Notes: generated by a model from the sequence alone, not told the origin. Positions 46,144-54,941 are shown, counted from the first letter of the stretch. The stretch: DNA of 64,000 bases from Phyllobacterium lublinensis (GCF_020164435.1 NZ_JAIUDQ010000001.1:1-64000), one strand, 5' to 3'. Translations and numbers: made by a program.

Positions 46144-48543
46144 ATGGCGGAGAAAAGCGGAAAAGCACAAGGGGTCGGCGCTTCGGTCTTGCGGAAGGAG
46201 GATGACAGGCTCCTGCGCGGCCGCGGCCAATTCGTCGCTGACATCCGCATGGCTGGAATGAAGGACGTCGCCTTCGTACGGTCCCCGCTCGCCCATGCAA
46301 GATTGAAGGGCGTGCAGGTTCCCGAGGAGGTGAAGGCGCGGGTAGTGACCGCCGCGGATCTGGAGGCCGTCAAACCGATTCGTGCCGTATCCGGGCTGGC
46401 CGGGTTCAAGCCGTCCGACCAACCTGTTCTCGCTTTCGAGAAGGTGCGCCAGGTCGGTGAACTGATCGCCATGTGCGTGGCTGACACGCGCGCCGAAGCC
46501 GAGGACATCGCCGCCATGGTCGAGCTCGATTTCGAGGAACTTCCGGCAGTCCATGACATGCTGGCGGCGCGAAAGCCCGATTCCGCCCTTTTGCACGAGG
46601 AATGGGGCGATAACGTCTTTCTTGAAACATTTGTCGACGTCAACATCGACAGCGCGCTGGATGCGCCAATCAAGATCAGGCGTCAGATTTCCACCGCCCG
46701 CCAGAGCATGGCACCGATGGAGGGCCGGGGCACCGTGGCCTATTGGGACAATCGCATGGAGCAGCTTGTGCTTTATACCGGCAGCCAGATGCCCCACATC
46801 GTGCGCACCGGACTGGCCGAGTGCCTGGGATTGCAGCAGCGCCAGATCCGCATCATTTCTCCCGATGTCGGAGGCGGTTTCGGCTATAAGGGCATTCTTC
46901 TGCCGGAAGACATCTGCCTCGGCTGGTACGCAATGAAGTGTGGGCACCCGGTCAGGTGGATCGAAGACCGTCGCGAGCATCTGACAGCCGGCGCCAACTG
47001 CCGGGAACATCACTACGACATCACCGTCTATGCTGACCGTGACGGTACCCTGCGTGGTGTGGATTGCGTCGCGCATGTCGATTCCGGAGCCTATTCCTCC
47101 TATCCGTTTTCCGCATGCCTGGAGGCGGCGCAGGTGGCAAGCATCCTGCCCGGGCCCTATGACTTCCCGTCATATCGCTGCCGCACGTATTCGATGGCAA
47201 CGAACAAATGTCCGATTCTGCCGTATCGGGGGGTAGCCCGAACGGGTGTCTGCTATGCCATCGAGCTGATGATGGACGCGATTGCCCGCGAATGCGGGAT
47301 GGAGCCCCACGAAGTTCGTCTGAAGAACCTCGTACGGCCCGAGCAGATGCCCTTCGACAATATCACCAAGAAACATTTCGACAGCGGTGACTATCCCGAG
47401 GCGCTAAGACGCGCCATGGCCGCCGTCGATCTTCCCGGCATACGCGAGCGCCAGAGGCAGGGCGAGCCAGACGGCCGCCTGATTGGCATCGGCCACTCGA
47501 TTTATTGCGAGCAGGGTGCCCACGGTACGTCGGTCTACGCGGGCTGGGGCATTCCGATGGTGCCGGGATACGAGCAGGCAACGATCCGCATGACGCCGGA
47601 TGGCGGCCTTGAGCTGCGCATCGGAGCCCATTCGCATGGCCAGAGCATGGAGACGACCCTGCCGCAGGTGGCCCATGAAATCCTTGGGATTGACATTGAC
47701 AGGATCAAGCTCGTGCATGGCGATACTGAATACACGCCATATTCCACGGGCAGCTGGGGCTCCCGCTGTGCGGTGATGTCAGGGGGCGCTGTCGCAACGG
47801 CCTCGCGTGAGCTTGCCAAGCTCGCCAAGGGCATTGGTGCGCATCTACTGCAGGCCAAGGCGGAAGACGTCGAGCTGGTCGACGGCTCGGTCGTCAGCGC
47901 TTCCGGCAGCGTGACCCTCGCGGAGATTGCCCACACCTGGTATCGGAAGCCGCAGCACCTTCCCGTCTCAGTCGACACGCGCGGTCTTGAAGTAACGATC
48001 GGCCACAAGCCGGTGCGTGATTCCGGAACCTTCAGCTATGCGGCTCATGTCGCCACAGTCGCTGTCGATCCGGAAATGGGCGACATCGAGATACTGGATT
48101 ATGTGATCGTCGAGGACGGCGGCAAGCTGATCAACCCCATGGTCGTCGACGGGCAAATCTATGGCGGGCTCGCGCAAGGTATCGGCACTGCGCTTTATGA
48201 GGAGATGAACTTCGACGCATCGGGACAGCCGCTTGCGTCCACATTTGCCGACTACCTGTTGCCTGGGCCGACGGAAGTACCTGCACCGCGCCTCGATCAC
48301 ATGGAAACGCTCGCACCCTATACCGAGTTCGGTGTCAAAGGGATCGGGGAGGGCGGTGCAATCGCGCCGCCCGCGGCGATCGGCAATGCCGTCAATGACG
48401 CGCTCCGACGCTACGGAGTGGAACTGCTGCATACGCCCATGACGCCGCACAGGGTCCTTGAGGCCATCCGCGACGCGGGTAGCAGACCGCAAGGCAATGC
48501 GCGCGAAGCGACCCAGAAGCAAGGTCAGGGAGAACTGGTGTGA
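46144..48543 (+). CDS. Molybdenum hydroxylase large subunit (xanthine dehydrogenase / CODH-like family)
   Basis: A 799-residue molybdopterin-binding subunit. It starts KAQGVGASVLRKEDDRLLRGRGQFVADI, as in CoxL-like and aldehyde-oxidase-like proteins. LPYRGVARTGVCYAIELMMDAIA lacks the CSFR active-site motif of true carboxydotrophic CO dehydrogenase. VKGIGEGGAIAPPAAIGNAVNDAL contains the catalytic-type Glu736. The enzyme should hydroxylate a carbon next to nitrogen, or oxidise an aldehyde, with water as the oxygen source. ATG 46144 follows GAGGAG (46133-46138). It overlaps the FAD subunit by 4 bases. Confidence 0.92.
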   Translation: MAEKSGKAQGVGASVLRKEDDRLLRGRGQFVADIRMAGMKDVAFVRSPLAHARLKGVQVPEEVKARVVTAADLEAVKPIRAVSGLAGFKPSDQPVLAFEKVRQVGELIAMCVADTRAEAEDIAAMVELDFEELPAVHDMLAARKPDSALLHEEWGDNVFLETFVDVNIDSALDAPIKIRRQISTARQSMAPMEGRGTVAYWDNRMEQLVLYTGSQMPHIVRTGLAECLGLQQRQIRIISPDVGGGFGYKGILLPEDICLGWYAMKCGHPVRWIEDRREHLTAGANCREHHYDITVYADRDGTLRGVDCVAHVDSGAYSSYPFSACLEAAQVASILPGPYDFPSYRCRTYSMATNKCPILPYRGVARTGVCYAIELMMDAIARECGMEPHEVRLKNLVRPEQMPFDNITKKHFDSGDYPEALRRAMAAVDLPGIRERQRQGEPDGRLIGIGHSIYCEQGAHGTSVYAGWGIPMVPGYEQATIRMTPDGGLELRIGAHSHGQSMETTLPQVAHEILGIDIDRIKLVHGDTEYTPYSTGSWGSRCAVMSGGAVATASRELAKLAKGIGAHLLQAKAEDVELVDGSVVSASGSVTLAEIAHTWYRKPQHLPVSVDTRGLEVTIGHKPVRDSGTFSYAAHVATVAVDPEMGDIEILDYVIVEDGGKLINPMVVDGQIYGGLAQGIGTALYEEMNFDASGQPLASTFADYLLPGPTEVPAPRLDHMETLAPYTEFGVKGIGEGGAIAPPAAIGNAVNDALRRYGVELLHTPMTPHRVLEAIRDAGSRPQGNAREATQKQGQGELV

Positions 48544-49370
48544 AACCCGTGAATTTTGATTATGCCCGTCCCGGGGATGTCGCCGGCGCGCTCAGGCTCA
48601 TCAGCGACGAGGATCACACCGTGAAAATCATGGCGGGCAGCCAGTCACTGGGGCCAATGCTCAACATGCGGCTGGTGCAGCCGGACCTGGTTGTCGACAT
48701 AACCGGCATCGCGGAACTGCGGGATGTCGGGGATGGCGCGGACGCGATTGTCATCGGCGCTTGCGTGACACACGCCGACTTTGAGGATTTGCGCGTGCCC
48801 GACGTGACGCGTGGGGCCCTTCCGAGCGTCGCCCGCGGCATTGCCTACCGTGCCGTGCGCAACCGCGGCACCATCGGCGGCAGTATTACGCATGCGGACC
48901 CGTCGGCAGACTGGATATCGATCCTCGCCGCGGTCGGCGGCAAGGTGACGCTGCAGGGACCCGCGGGAAGCCGAACCGTGGCAGTCGAAGACTATATGCT
49001 GGGCGCCCTTGAAGCGGACCTCCAGCCAGGGGAAATGCTAGTTTCGGTGACAGTGCCCAAACTCAGCGCCTCGGCACGCTGGGGCTACTATAAAAGCTGT
49101 CGCAAGACCGGCGAGTTTGCCCATGCGATTGGGTCCTTCATGGTCGATCCGGAACGCGGTGTGAGCCGGGCGGTGGTCGGCGCGACGGAAAGCAGGCCAT
49201 ATGTTTTCAAGGACGCACGAAAGTTGATAGGGGACGGAAAATCCGACCTGCGCCTGGACAGCAAGTTGGCAGATGAACTGGTCGAGGCGGAAGGCATGGC
49301 CGATCCCATCAACCGTCAGACTCACGTCGCCGCATTGCGGCGCGCCATCGAGCGAGCACAAACAGCATGA
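48540..49370 (+). CDS. Molybdenum hydroxylase FAD-binding medium subunit
   Basis: A 276-residue CoxM-type FAD subunit. AGSQSLGPMLNMRLVQPDLVVDITGI is the first FAD motif, and NRGTIGGSITHADPSADW the second. It passes electrons from the 2Fe-2S clusters to FAD. GTG 48540 overlaps the large subunit by 4 bases and the small subunit starts with a similar overlap. Confidence 0.93.
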   Translation: MKPVNFDYARPGDVAGALRLISDEDHTVKIMAGSQSLGPMLNMRLVQPDLVVDITGIAELRDVGDGADAIVIGACVTHADFEDLRVPDVTRGALPSVARGIAYRAVRNRGTIGGSITHADPSADWISILAAVGGKVTLQGPAGSRTVAVEDYMLGALEADLQPGEMLVSVTVPKLSASARWGYYKSCRKTGEFAHAIGSFMVDPERGVSRAVVGATESRPYVFKDARKLIGDGKSDLRLDSKLADELVEAEGMADPINRQTHVAALRRAIERAQTA

Positions 49371-50593
49371 ACATGGTCAATCTCACGATTAACGGCAAGG
49401 AAGCGAACGCGGCGTGTGAACCCCGGACTCATCTCGCCGACTTCCTGCGCGAAACACACAATCTCACCGGCACACATATCGGCTGCGAGCATGGAGTGTG
49501 CGGGGCTTGCACATTGCTTGTCGACGGGGTTCCGACGCGGTCATGCATCACCTTCGCGGTGGCGTGCGAGGGGGCGGCGGTCACGACGGTGGAGGGACTC
49601 GACAATGACGAGATTGCCACAGAGCTACGTGCCGCATTTTCACGGGAACATGGCCTGCAATGCGGCTACTGCACGCCGGGAATGCTGGTCTCGGCGCGCG
49701 ACGTGATCCTTCGCATGCAGGATCCAACCGAACATGACATCCGCGTTATCATGAGCGGAAATCTGTGCCGTTGTACCGGTTATGTCGGCATAACCCGGGC
49801 CATACAGAGTGTGATCGCCGATCGCCGCGCGCGCGGCATTGCCGCGATCCCTGAAGGCGGACGGTCTCGGCTCGGGCCTGCCGGTTCCGGGAATTCCGGC
49901 GCCGCCAGCGCCCGCGCAAGCGGAAGCAAGGTGACTGCGGTCGCGTCTGAGCGGAAGGCTCCGACAGCCGCCACGAGGCCAGCCGTGCGAAAGGACGATG
50001 GCTGGAAACCGCAGACGACCTTCACGCAGAGCTTCACCGTCGCTCATCCCGTGGATGTCGTGTGGGATTTCTTCGGCAGGGTCGGTGAAGTCGCGTCCTG
50101 CCTGCCCGGAGCTTCGCTTGCGGGCGAACCGGTCGACGGGCACGTGGAGGGACAGATTAAGGTCAAAGTCGGTCCGATCAGCGCCGAGTTCCATGGTGTC
50201 GCCGACATCGCACGGGACGATGCCACGCGCACCGGCACGATTGACGGCACGGGCAAGGATAAACGGAGCAACTCCGCAACGAGGGGCCGGATCGGGTACA
50301 CCGTTCAGGAAGGTAATGATCCGGGCGCGACACAAGTCGACGTGACGATCGGTTTTACGCTCACGGGCATGCTTGCCCAGTTCAGCCGTTCCGGTCTGGT
50401 TCAGGACGTTGCAAACCGCCTGATTGCTGTTTTTGTCCAGAATCTGGAAGCCAAGCTGACGCACCAGGCGGGAGGCGGAAATGGTGCGGACGCGCCACCG
50501 GTCATCACGGAGTTCGATGCCGGCTCGCTTATGTCATCGGTCATTATCGGCCAGATAAAGCGGTTTTTCGCCAAGCTGTTTCGCCGCAGTTGA
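49367..50593 (+). CDS. 2Fe-2S small subunit fused to a CoxG/SRPBCC domain
   Basis: A 408-residue fusion. Residues 1-160 are a CoxS-type protein with a ferredoxin cluster (Cys40, Cys45, Cys48, Cys60) and a C-terminal cluster (Cys99, Cys102, Cys134, Cys136). A Ser/Ala/Gly-rich linker follows. Residues about 217-365 match the SRPBCC/CoxG fold (TVAHPVDVVWDFFGRVGEVASCLPGASL). The tail has an amphipathic helix, VIIGQIKRFFAKLFRR. CoxG family members anchor Mo hydroxylases to the membrane and are thought to link to quinone, so fusion suggests fixed electron export to the membrane. Confidence 0.92.
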   Translation: MNMVNLTINGKEANAACEPRTHLADFLRETHNLTGTHIGCEHGVCGACTLLVDGVPTRSCITFAVACEGAAVTTVEGLDNDEIATELRAAFSREHGLQCGYCTPGMLVSARDVILRMQDPTEHDIRVIMSGNLCRCTGYVGITRAIQSVIADRRARGIAAIPEGGRSRLGPAGSGNSGAASARASGSKVTAVASERKAPTAATRPAVRKDDGWKPQTTFTQSFTVAHPVDVVWDFFGRVGEVASCLPGASLAGEPVDGHVEGQIKVKVGPISAEFHGVADIARDDATRTGTIDGTGKDKRSNSATRGRIGYTVQEGNDPGATQVDVTIGFTLTGMLAQFSRSGLVQDVANRLIAVFVQNLEAKLTHQAGGGNGADAPPVITEFDAGSLMSSVIIGQIKRFFAKLFRRS

Positions 50594-51241
50594 GCCGTCC
50601 CGACGCTCCAGCGACGGTGTACTCAGTACACGGGCCACGTGTCCGGCCAGTTCCACGTCGCGGGTTCCGATCGCCGCGACGATCGCGGCATATGCCTGAT
50701 CATCGGGTTCCGCCATGGCACCAACCGGGGCGGACCAGATTGATTCCAGTATGGCGGAGGTGTAGAAATCATGGAGCTCGACGAGCGCCTGATTGCGTGA
50801 TGCCGCCACGATGTATCGATGAAATGCCCTGTCATGGCGGGATAAGGCATCGCCATCGCCACGCCTTTCGAGAAGCAGAGCCAGATGATCAAGATCGCCT
50901 TGCGTGCGCCGCTGCGCCGCCAGGCGCGCGGCCTCAACTTCAATTGAAGCGCGCACCTCCCACAAGTCCCGCAGTCTCGCACCTCTTGCCCGCTGGAGCG
51001 CATGGGCGGTCATCAGTTTGGAACGGACATAAGTACCCGAGCCCTGCCGGGTCTCAAGCATCCCCTGGGAGACAAGCACACGTACCGCTTCGCGGACGGT
51101 GCCGCGGCTGACAGACAATTGCTGCGCCAGCTGTGTTTCGGTGGGGATACGGTCGCCGACGTTCCAATGGTTGTCTGCTATGGAACAGCGCAGGCTGTCC
51201 ACCGCAGTTTCGACCAGGCTTGTTTTCAACAATGACTGCAT
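50534..51241 (-). CDS. GntR family regulator (FadR/FCD subfamily)
   Basis: A 235-residue regulator. The HTH is WNVGDRIPTETQLAQQLSVSRGTVREAVRVLVSQGMLETRQGSGTYV. A helical FCD domain follows with His-bearing segments (HDRAFHRYIVAASRN), typical of acid-sensing repressors. Its 3' end overlaps the 3' end of the CoxG-fusion gene by 60 bases, tail to tail. Its own promoter contains a CTATC box, so it is my preferred candidate for the regulator that binds these boxes. ATG 51241 gives the usual length. Confidence 0.87.
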   Translation of the reverse strand: MQSLLKTSLVETAVDSLRCSIADNHWNVGDRIPTETQLAQQLSVSRGTVREAVRVLVSQGMLETRQGSGTYVRSKLMTAHALQRARGARLRDLWEVRASIEVEAARLAAQRRTQGDLDHLALLLERRGDGDALSRHDRAFHRYIVAASRNQALVELHDFYTSAILESIWSAPVGAMAEPDDQAYAAIVAAIGTRDVELAGHVARVLSTPSLERRDGSTAAKQLGEKPLYLADNDR

Positions 51242-51295
51242 TCCACCCTGTTCTTCACTGGTTTCTTGGTCGCACGGCGCACAAAAACATAACAA

Positions 51296-51333
51296 ATTCA
51301 GATATTATACTAATATCAGAATGATAGAAACAA
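51296..51333 (-). promoter_or_regulatory. gntR promoter with CTATC box F and a 27-bp palindrome
   Basis: On the minus strand TTGTTT (51333-51328), an 18-base spacer CTATCATTCTGATATTAG, then TATAAT (51309-51304). The spacer begins with the same CTATC as the other boxes and closely matches the reverse copy in box C. The -10 lies inside a palindrome, 51296-51322 (GATATTA-TAC-TAATATC core with ATTC/GAAT ends). Autoregulation by the encoded GntR protein is likely. Confidence 0.65.
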
Positions 51334-51367
51334 TTTTACAGTCCTAACCTGTGGGCAGGCTAGCAAA

Positions 51368-51396
51368 TTGAATCTATCTGTCGTACATTGCGCTTA
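51368..51396 (+). promoter_or_regulatory. Possible CTATC box upstream of the UTRA regulator
   Basis: TTGAAT (51368-51373) is directly followed by CTATCTGTC (51374-51382), the same TTGxxx-CTATC junction seen in other boxes. A 17-base spacer would place the -10 on the start codon of the gene at 51396, so it may be an operator only or the transcript would be almost leaderless. Confidence 0.35.
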
Positions 51397-52166
51397 TGAA
51401 AAAACTTACGACAGTTTATGATCGCAGCCGTGTTCCGCTCTATGTGCAGGTCGCTTCCGTCATGCGACAGCGCATCGAGACCGGACACTGGGTGGAAGGT
51501 GACAAGATCTCCACGCTCGAGGAGCTGGAATCTGAATTCGGCGTTGCCCGCGTGACGATACGGCAGGCCATCGAGTTGCTGCGCGGCGAGGGACTGCTCG
51601 ACGCCCAGCAGGGACGCGGAACATTCGTGTCTGGAAAGCCCATGCACAACCGTTGGCTCAATCTCGCCAACGATTTTGACAAGGTGGTGGCTTCGATCAA
51701 GGACAACGTGATCAAACGCGTCCATATCGAGGAGAACGTGGCAGCACCGGAACTGGACCCTCACGAGGGCCAGGCGGCGGATGCCTACACCTTTCTCCGC
51801 AGTATCCAGTACAATCGTGGCGAACCGTTCTCGGCGGTCAATCTCTACCTTGCCAAGGAGATTTTCGACCGGGACCGTAAGCGTTTCACGAATGCGGCAG
51901 CACTGCCGATGCTCGTGGAAATGAAGGACGTCACGATTGCGCATGCCTTTCAGACACTGACCATTGGCGTGGCGGATCCTGAGACGGCCGAACACCTGAA
52001 GATCGGCCTTGGCGAGCCAACAGCCGATTGCCGCCTCGTTCTGCTGGACGACAAGGGCGTGGCTCTTTATGTGGCCGACATCCATTACCGGAAAGATTGC
52101 TTCGCGTTGCGGGTCGATCTCCTCGAAAACGTGAAGTCGAAAGACAGAAGCAAAATATCGGCTTGA
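51396..52166 (+). CDS. GntR family regulator with UTRA domain (HutC subfamily)
   Basis: A 256-residue regulator. The HTH VPLYVQVASVMRQRIETGHWVEGDKISTLEELESEFGVARVTIRQAIELLRGEGLLDAQQGRGTFV is complete; the rest is a UTRA ligand domain that senses a small molecule. It diverges from the FadR-type regulator with a 154-base intergenic region. The pair suggests two signals controlling the island. Which one binds the CTATC boxes is not proven. Confidence 0.86.
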   Translation: MKKLTTVYDRSRVPLYVQVASVMRQRIETGHWVEGDKISTLEELESEFGVARVTIRQAIELLRGEGLLDAQQGRGTFVSGKPMHNRWLNLANDFDKVVASIKDNVIKRVHIEENVAAPELDPHEGQAADAYTFLRSIQYNRGEPFSAVNLYLAKEIFDRDRKRFTNAAALPMLVEMKDVTIAHAFQTLTIGVADPETAEHLKIGLGEPTADCRLVLLDDKGVALYVADIHYRKDCFALRVDLLENVKSKDRSKISA

Positions 52167-52179
52167 ACTCTGGCCAGGT

Positions 52180-52212
52180 AGACCGCGTGCCGGCTGGCCC
52201 GCGGTCCTTTTG
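52180..52212 (+). terminator. Terminator between UTRA regulator and dpaL
   Basis: GACCGCG (52181-52187) pairs with CGCGGTC (52200-52206), with an inner GCC/GGC pair, followed by CTTTTG. It lies between convergent genes. Confidence 0.6.
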
Positions 52213-52220
52213 CGTGATGG

Positions 52221-53414
52221 TCAAGCGGCCTCGAGCACCTGAGCTGGAGCCAGCCCCACCAAAGCCTCGTAGCGCGCCTGGTCCGTTGCGCCTTCGGTGT
52301 TTATCAGGAAGATTCGTGATGTGGAGTCAAGGCCAAGCGACGACTTGTGGCTTGCACTTCCAAGGACGCTGATCAGACCAGCCAATCCCGCGGCTCCGCT
52401 TTCTCCTGCGACAATGGCGGGATCCCCGCCAGCGGGACGGGCCAGCCGCCGCATGGCTTCGGCCGCATCATCCTCGCCGACCGTCACGAAGGCGTCGGCC
52501 TTTCTCGTCAGGATACGCCAGGCAACCAGCGACGGCTCATAGCATTCGAGCATCGCCATGATCGTCGGCTCATGGTGATCTATCTTCAACGGACGGCCGG
52601 CGCGCGCGCTCTCAAGAATGCAGGCGGCACGGTCCGGCTCGACGACGATGAAGCGCGGGCGGTCCTTGCCGTAATAGATGTCGAAATACCCGGCAACCGC
52701 CGCGGCGAGGCCGCCGACTCCAGCCTGAATGAACACATGGGTCGGTACATGGGCAAGTCCTGCGATGGCTTCACGGAGCATGGCCGTATATCCCTGCATG
52801 ACCAGTGCGGGGATGCGCTCGTATCCTGGCCAGGACGTGTCCGAAACGACGATCCATCCCTTTTCACTGCAAATGCGCTCGGCCGCAGCGACCGAGTCGT
52901 CGTAGGTGCCTTCGATGCGGATCATCTCGGCACCGTATTGAGCAATGGCAGCTACGCGCTCGTCGCTGACACCGGAATGAACGAAAATCGCCGCCTTGGC
53001 TCCAACGAGCTGGGCGCCGGCAGCCACCGATTTGCCGTGATTGCCGTCCGTCGCGCAGCCGACTGTCATTGTCCTGGCGATAGCGCGCACTTCGGGCGCG
53101 TGCAGCTCGTTGATGTCGACCGGCCGGCCGAACACTTCTGCCGCCTTCTCGAGCACCAGACGAATAACGGCGTATGATCCGCCAAGCGCCTTGAAACTGC
53201 CGAGGCCGAGACGGAAGCCCTCGTCCTTTATATGGATCGAGCCCACGCCAATTTCACGCGCCAGCCCGTCGAGCGACTGCAGGGGTGTGGGCGCATGATT
53301 GGAGCGGTACGCGAGGAAACGCTCCACCTCCTCGGCGGCGGCAAGGCTCAGCGTCTCCGCATCGGCGTCATGCAGCGGCAGATCGTGGTCGGCGTGAGAA
53401 TTCAAAACGAGCAT
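52221..53414 (-). CDS. dpaL: Diaminopropionate ammonia-lyase homologue
   Basis: A 397-residue fold-type II PLP enzyme. HIKDEGFRLGLGSFKALGGSYAV contains Lys75, the Schiff-base lysine, and TDGNHGKSVAAGAQLVGAKA and QAGVGGLAAAVAGYF the phosphate loops. DpaL converts 2,3-diaminopropionate to pyruvate and two ammonia. The island also has another PLP enzyme, which points to breakdown of a beta-substituted amino acid. GAAGGAG lies ahead of ATG 53414. Confidence 0.88.
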   Translation of the reverse strand: MLVLNSHADHDLPLHDADAETLSLAAAEEVERFLAYRSNHAPTPLQSLDGLAREIGVGSIHIKDEGFRLGLGSFKALGGSYAVIRLVLEKAAEVFGRPVDINELHAPEVRAIARTMTVGCATDGNHGKSVAAGAQLVGAKAAIFVHSGVSDERVAAIAQYGAEMIRIEGTYDDSVAAAERICSEKGWIVVSDTSWPGYERIPALVMQGYTAMLREAIAGLAHVPTHVFIQAGVGGLAAAVAGYFDIYYGKDRPRFIVVEPDRAACILESARAGRPLKIDHHEPTIMAMLECYEPSLVAWRILTRKADAFVTVGEDDAAEAMRRLARPAGGDPAIVAGESGAAGLAGLISVLGSASHKSSLGLDSTSRIFLINTEGATDQARYEALVGLAPAQVLEAA

Positions 53415-53670
53415 TCAGTCTACTCCTTCGTGGATATGAAATAGCATTGCGTCCTGGTGCATTGTGTTCGACTGCCCGTAGTTTGAAGCGGGCTTTCAAA
53501 GAGGCCTCATGGGACGGTGACGCGCCGCCTGCTTTGGTAGTCACAATATCACACAGCTCCGAACCTTGGTGGCAATGCACTGCGGCGGCAGCTGCTTCAG
53601 CCATATGTCGGCGCAGTGGTCTCGAATTTCCCCGGCATTGCTGCCGGGGAATGGTTTGGGGCAGCTTCGG
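53415..53670 (-). other. 256-bp gap between livK end and dpaL start
   Basis: No gene is supported. It contains the dpaL ribosome site at its right edge in gene direction, and a perfect 10-bp hairpin TTCCCCGGCA / TGCCGGGGAA (53628-53651) 20 bases after the livK stop. The hairpin lacks a T run, so it is a possible terminator only. Confidence 0.5.
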
Positions 53671-54828
53671 TCAGGAGCCGCCGGCAAGGACAATCTTGCC
53701 ATCGATGATCTTGATCAGCGTACCGTTTGTCATGTACTGGCCGCTCTCCCGACCCTCGGGCCCATCCTTGACGAACTTGACCGTCCCGTTGAGCGTTGGC
53801 ACTTCGACATTCCAGAACGCATCCTTGATGGCTGCAGGGTCGGCCGCCCCAGCCTTTTCGATTGCGGCCTTGATGACGTAGATCCCGTCATAGCCGCGAT
53901 AGCTTTCGGTCAGTCCGGCCTTGGTGTGCCCGGCCTTTTCCCACGCACCGATAAATGCCTTGGCTTGTTCGGGGTGTGGTGATTTGTCCGGGGCCCACGG
54001 GGCGAAGAAGACCATGTGGGTTGTGTTGTTGGCAGCGGTGCCTGCCTGTTCGATCAGCTGATCGGGATTTTGCGAACCGCCTGTGGTGACGATCTTCTTG
54101 GTCAGGCCGAGAGCAGCAGCCTGTTTGAGAACCAGCGTCAGCTGTTCTACCGCGGTGGTGACAATGATCGTATCTGAGTCCGAAGCCTTGATCTTGGAAA
54201 GTTGAGCGCTCAGATCCTGTGCGCCCTGATCCATCATCTCGGTGAGGCCGACATTGATGCCATTTTCGGCGAACGCCTTCGAAAAATCAGTGACTGTGCC
54301 GCGTCCCCAGTCGTTGTTGATGGCAAGGAAATCGACCTTCTTGATCTGAAGCTCGGGAAGGTGCTTCTTGAACAGTTCCGCCTCGACCCACGACGGTGGC
54401 GAAATGCGGAAGACATACGGATTACCCTGCTGGGTTATTTTGGACGACGATGATGTCTCCACGAGCATCGGCACTTCGTACTGCATCAGTTTCGGCATGA
54501 CGGCAAGGGTGAGGCTTGATCCCCAGGCCCCCATCATGACCGGTACCTTGTCGCTCTCTATGAGCTTTTCGGCTACCGACGCCGCCTCGGTCGGATTGCT
54601 CTTGTTGTCCTCGATCACCAGCTGGATCTTCTCTCCGAGGACGCCGCCATTTGCATTGATTTCTTCCACCGCGAGCTTGGCGCCGTCGACGATGTAGGTA
54701 CCCGATGCGGCAAAGGGACCGGTCAGTGGCTGATTGAGGCCGATCTTTATCGGATCCGCGTAGGAATATGCGGCTGATGTCAGCAGCACGGCGAGTGTTA
54801 GGCCTGTGATATGGATGCGCTTATTCAA
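53671..54828 (-). CDS. livK: LivK-type substrate-binding protein
   Basis: A 385-residue periplasmic binding protein with a signal peptide (LTLAVLLTSAAYSYADP). DPIKIGLNQPLTGPFAASGTYIVDGAKLAVEEINANGG is the Peripla_BP_6 signature; DNKSNPTEAASVAEKL follows. Its promoter (box G) carries the CTATC box seen before livH1, which suggests this protein serves the livHMGF1 permease although that lies 27 kb away. The ligand is unknown. Confidence 0.9.
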   Translation of the reverse strand: MNKRIHITGLTLAVLLTSAAYSYADPIKIGLNQPLTGPFAASGTYIVDGAKLAVEEINANGGVLGEKIQLVIEDNKSNPTEAASVAEKLIESDKVPVMMGAWGSSLTLAVMPKLMQYEVPMLVETSSSSKITQQGNPYVFRISPPSWVEAELFKKHLPELQIKKVDFLAINNDWGRGTVTDFSKAFAENGINVGLTEMMDQGAQDLSAQLSKIKASDSDTIIVTTAVEQLTLVLKQAAALGLTKKIVTTGGSQNPDQLIEQAGTAANNTTHMVFFAPWAPDKSPHPEQAKAFIGAWEKAGHTKAGLTESYRGYDGIYVIKAAIEKAGAADPAAIKDAFWNVEVPTLNGTVKFVKDGPEGRESGQYMTNGTLIKIIDGKIVLAGGS

Positions 54829-54941
54829 TGAACTCTCCTCCAGTCAGAATAGGCAGACAAATTCTGAGCTTGCAGCAGCGCTCCCCCGATGTCGGCTTGA
54901 ATATCCGTGGGAGCTGACAGACCGGTTGCTTCAGCGTCCAT

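Noticed and set aside
46144..50593. Carbon monoxide dehydrogenase (coxMSL) for carboxydotrophy
   Set aside because: The large subunit lacks the CSFR active-site loop of true CO dehydrogenases and reads YRGVARTG, closer to other Mo hydroxylases. No other cox genes (coxD, coxE, coxF) are near.
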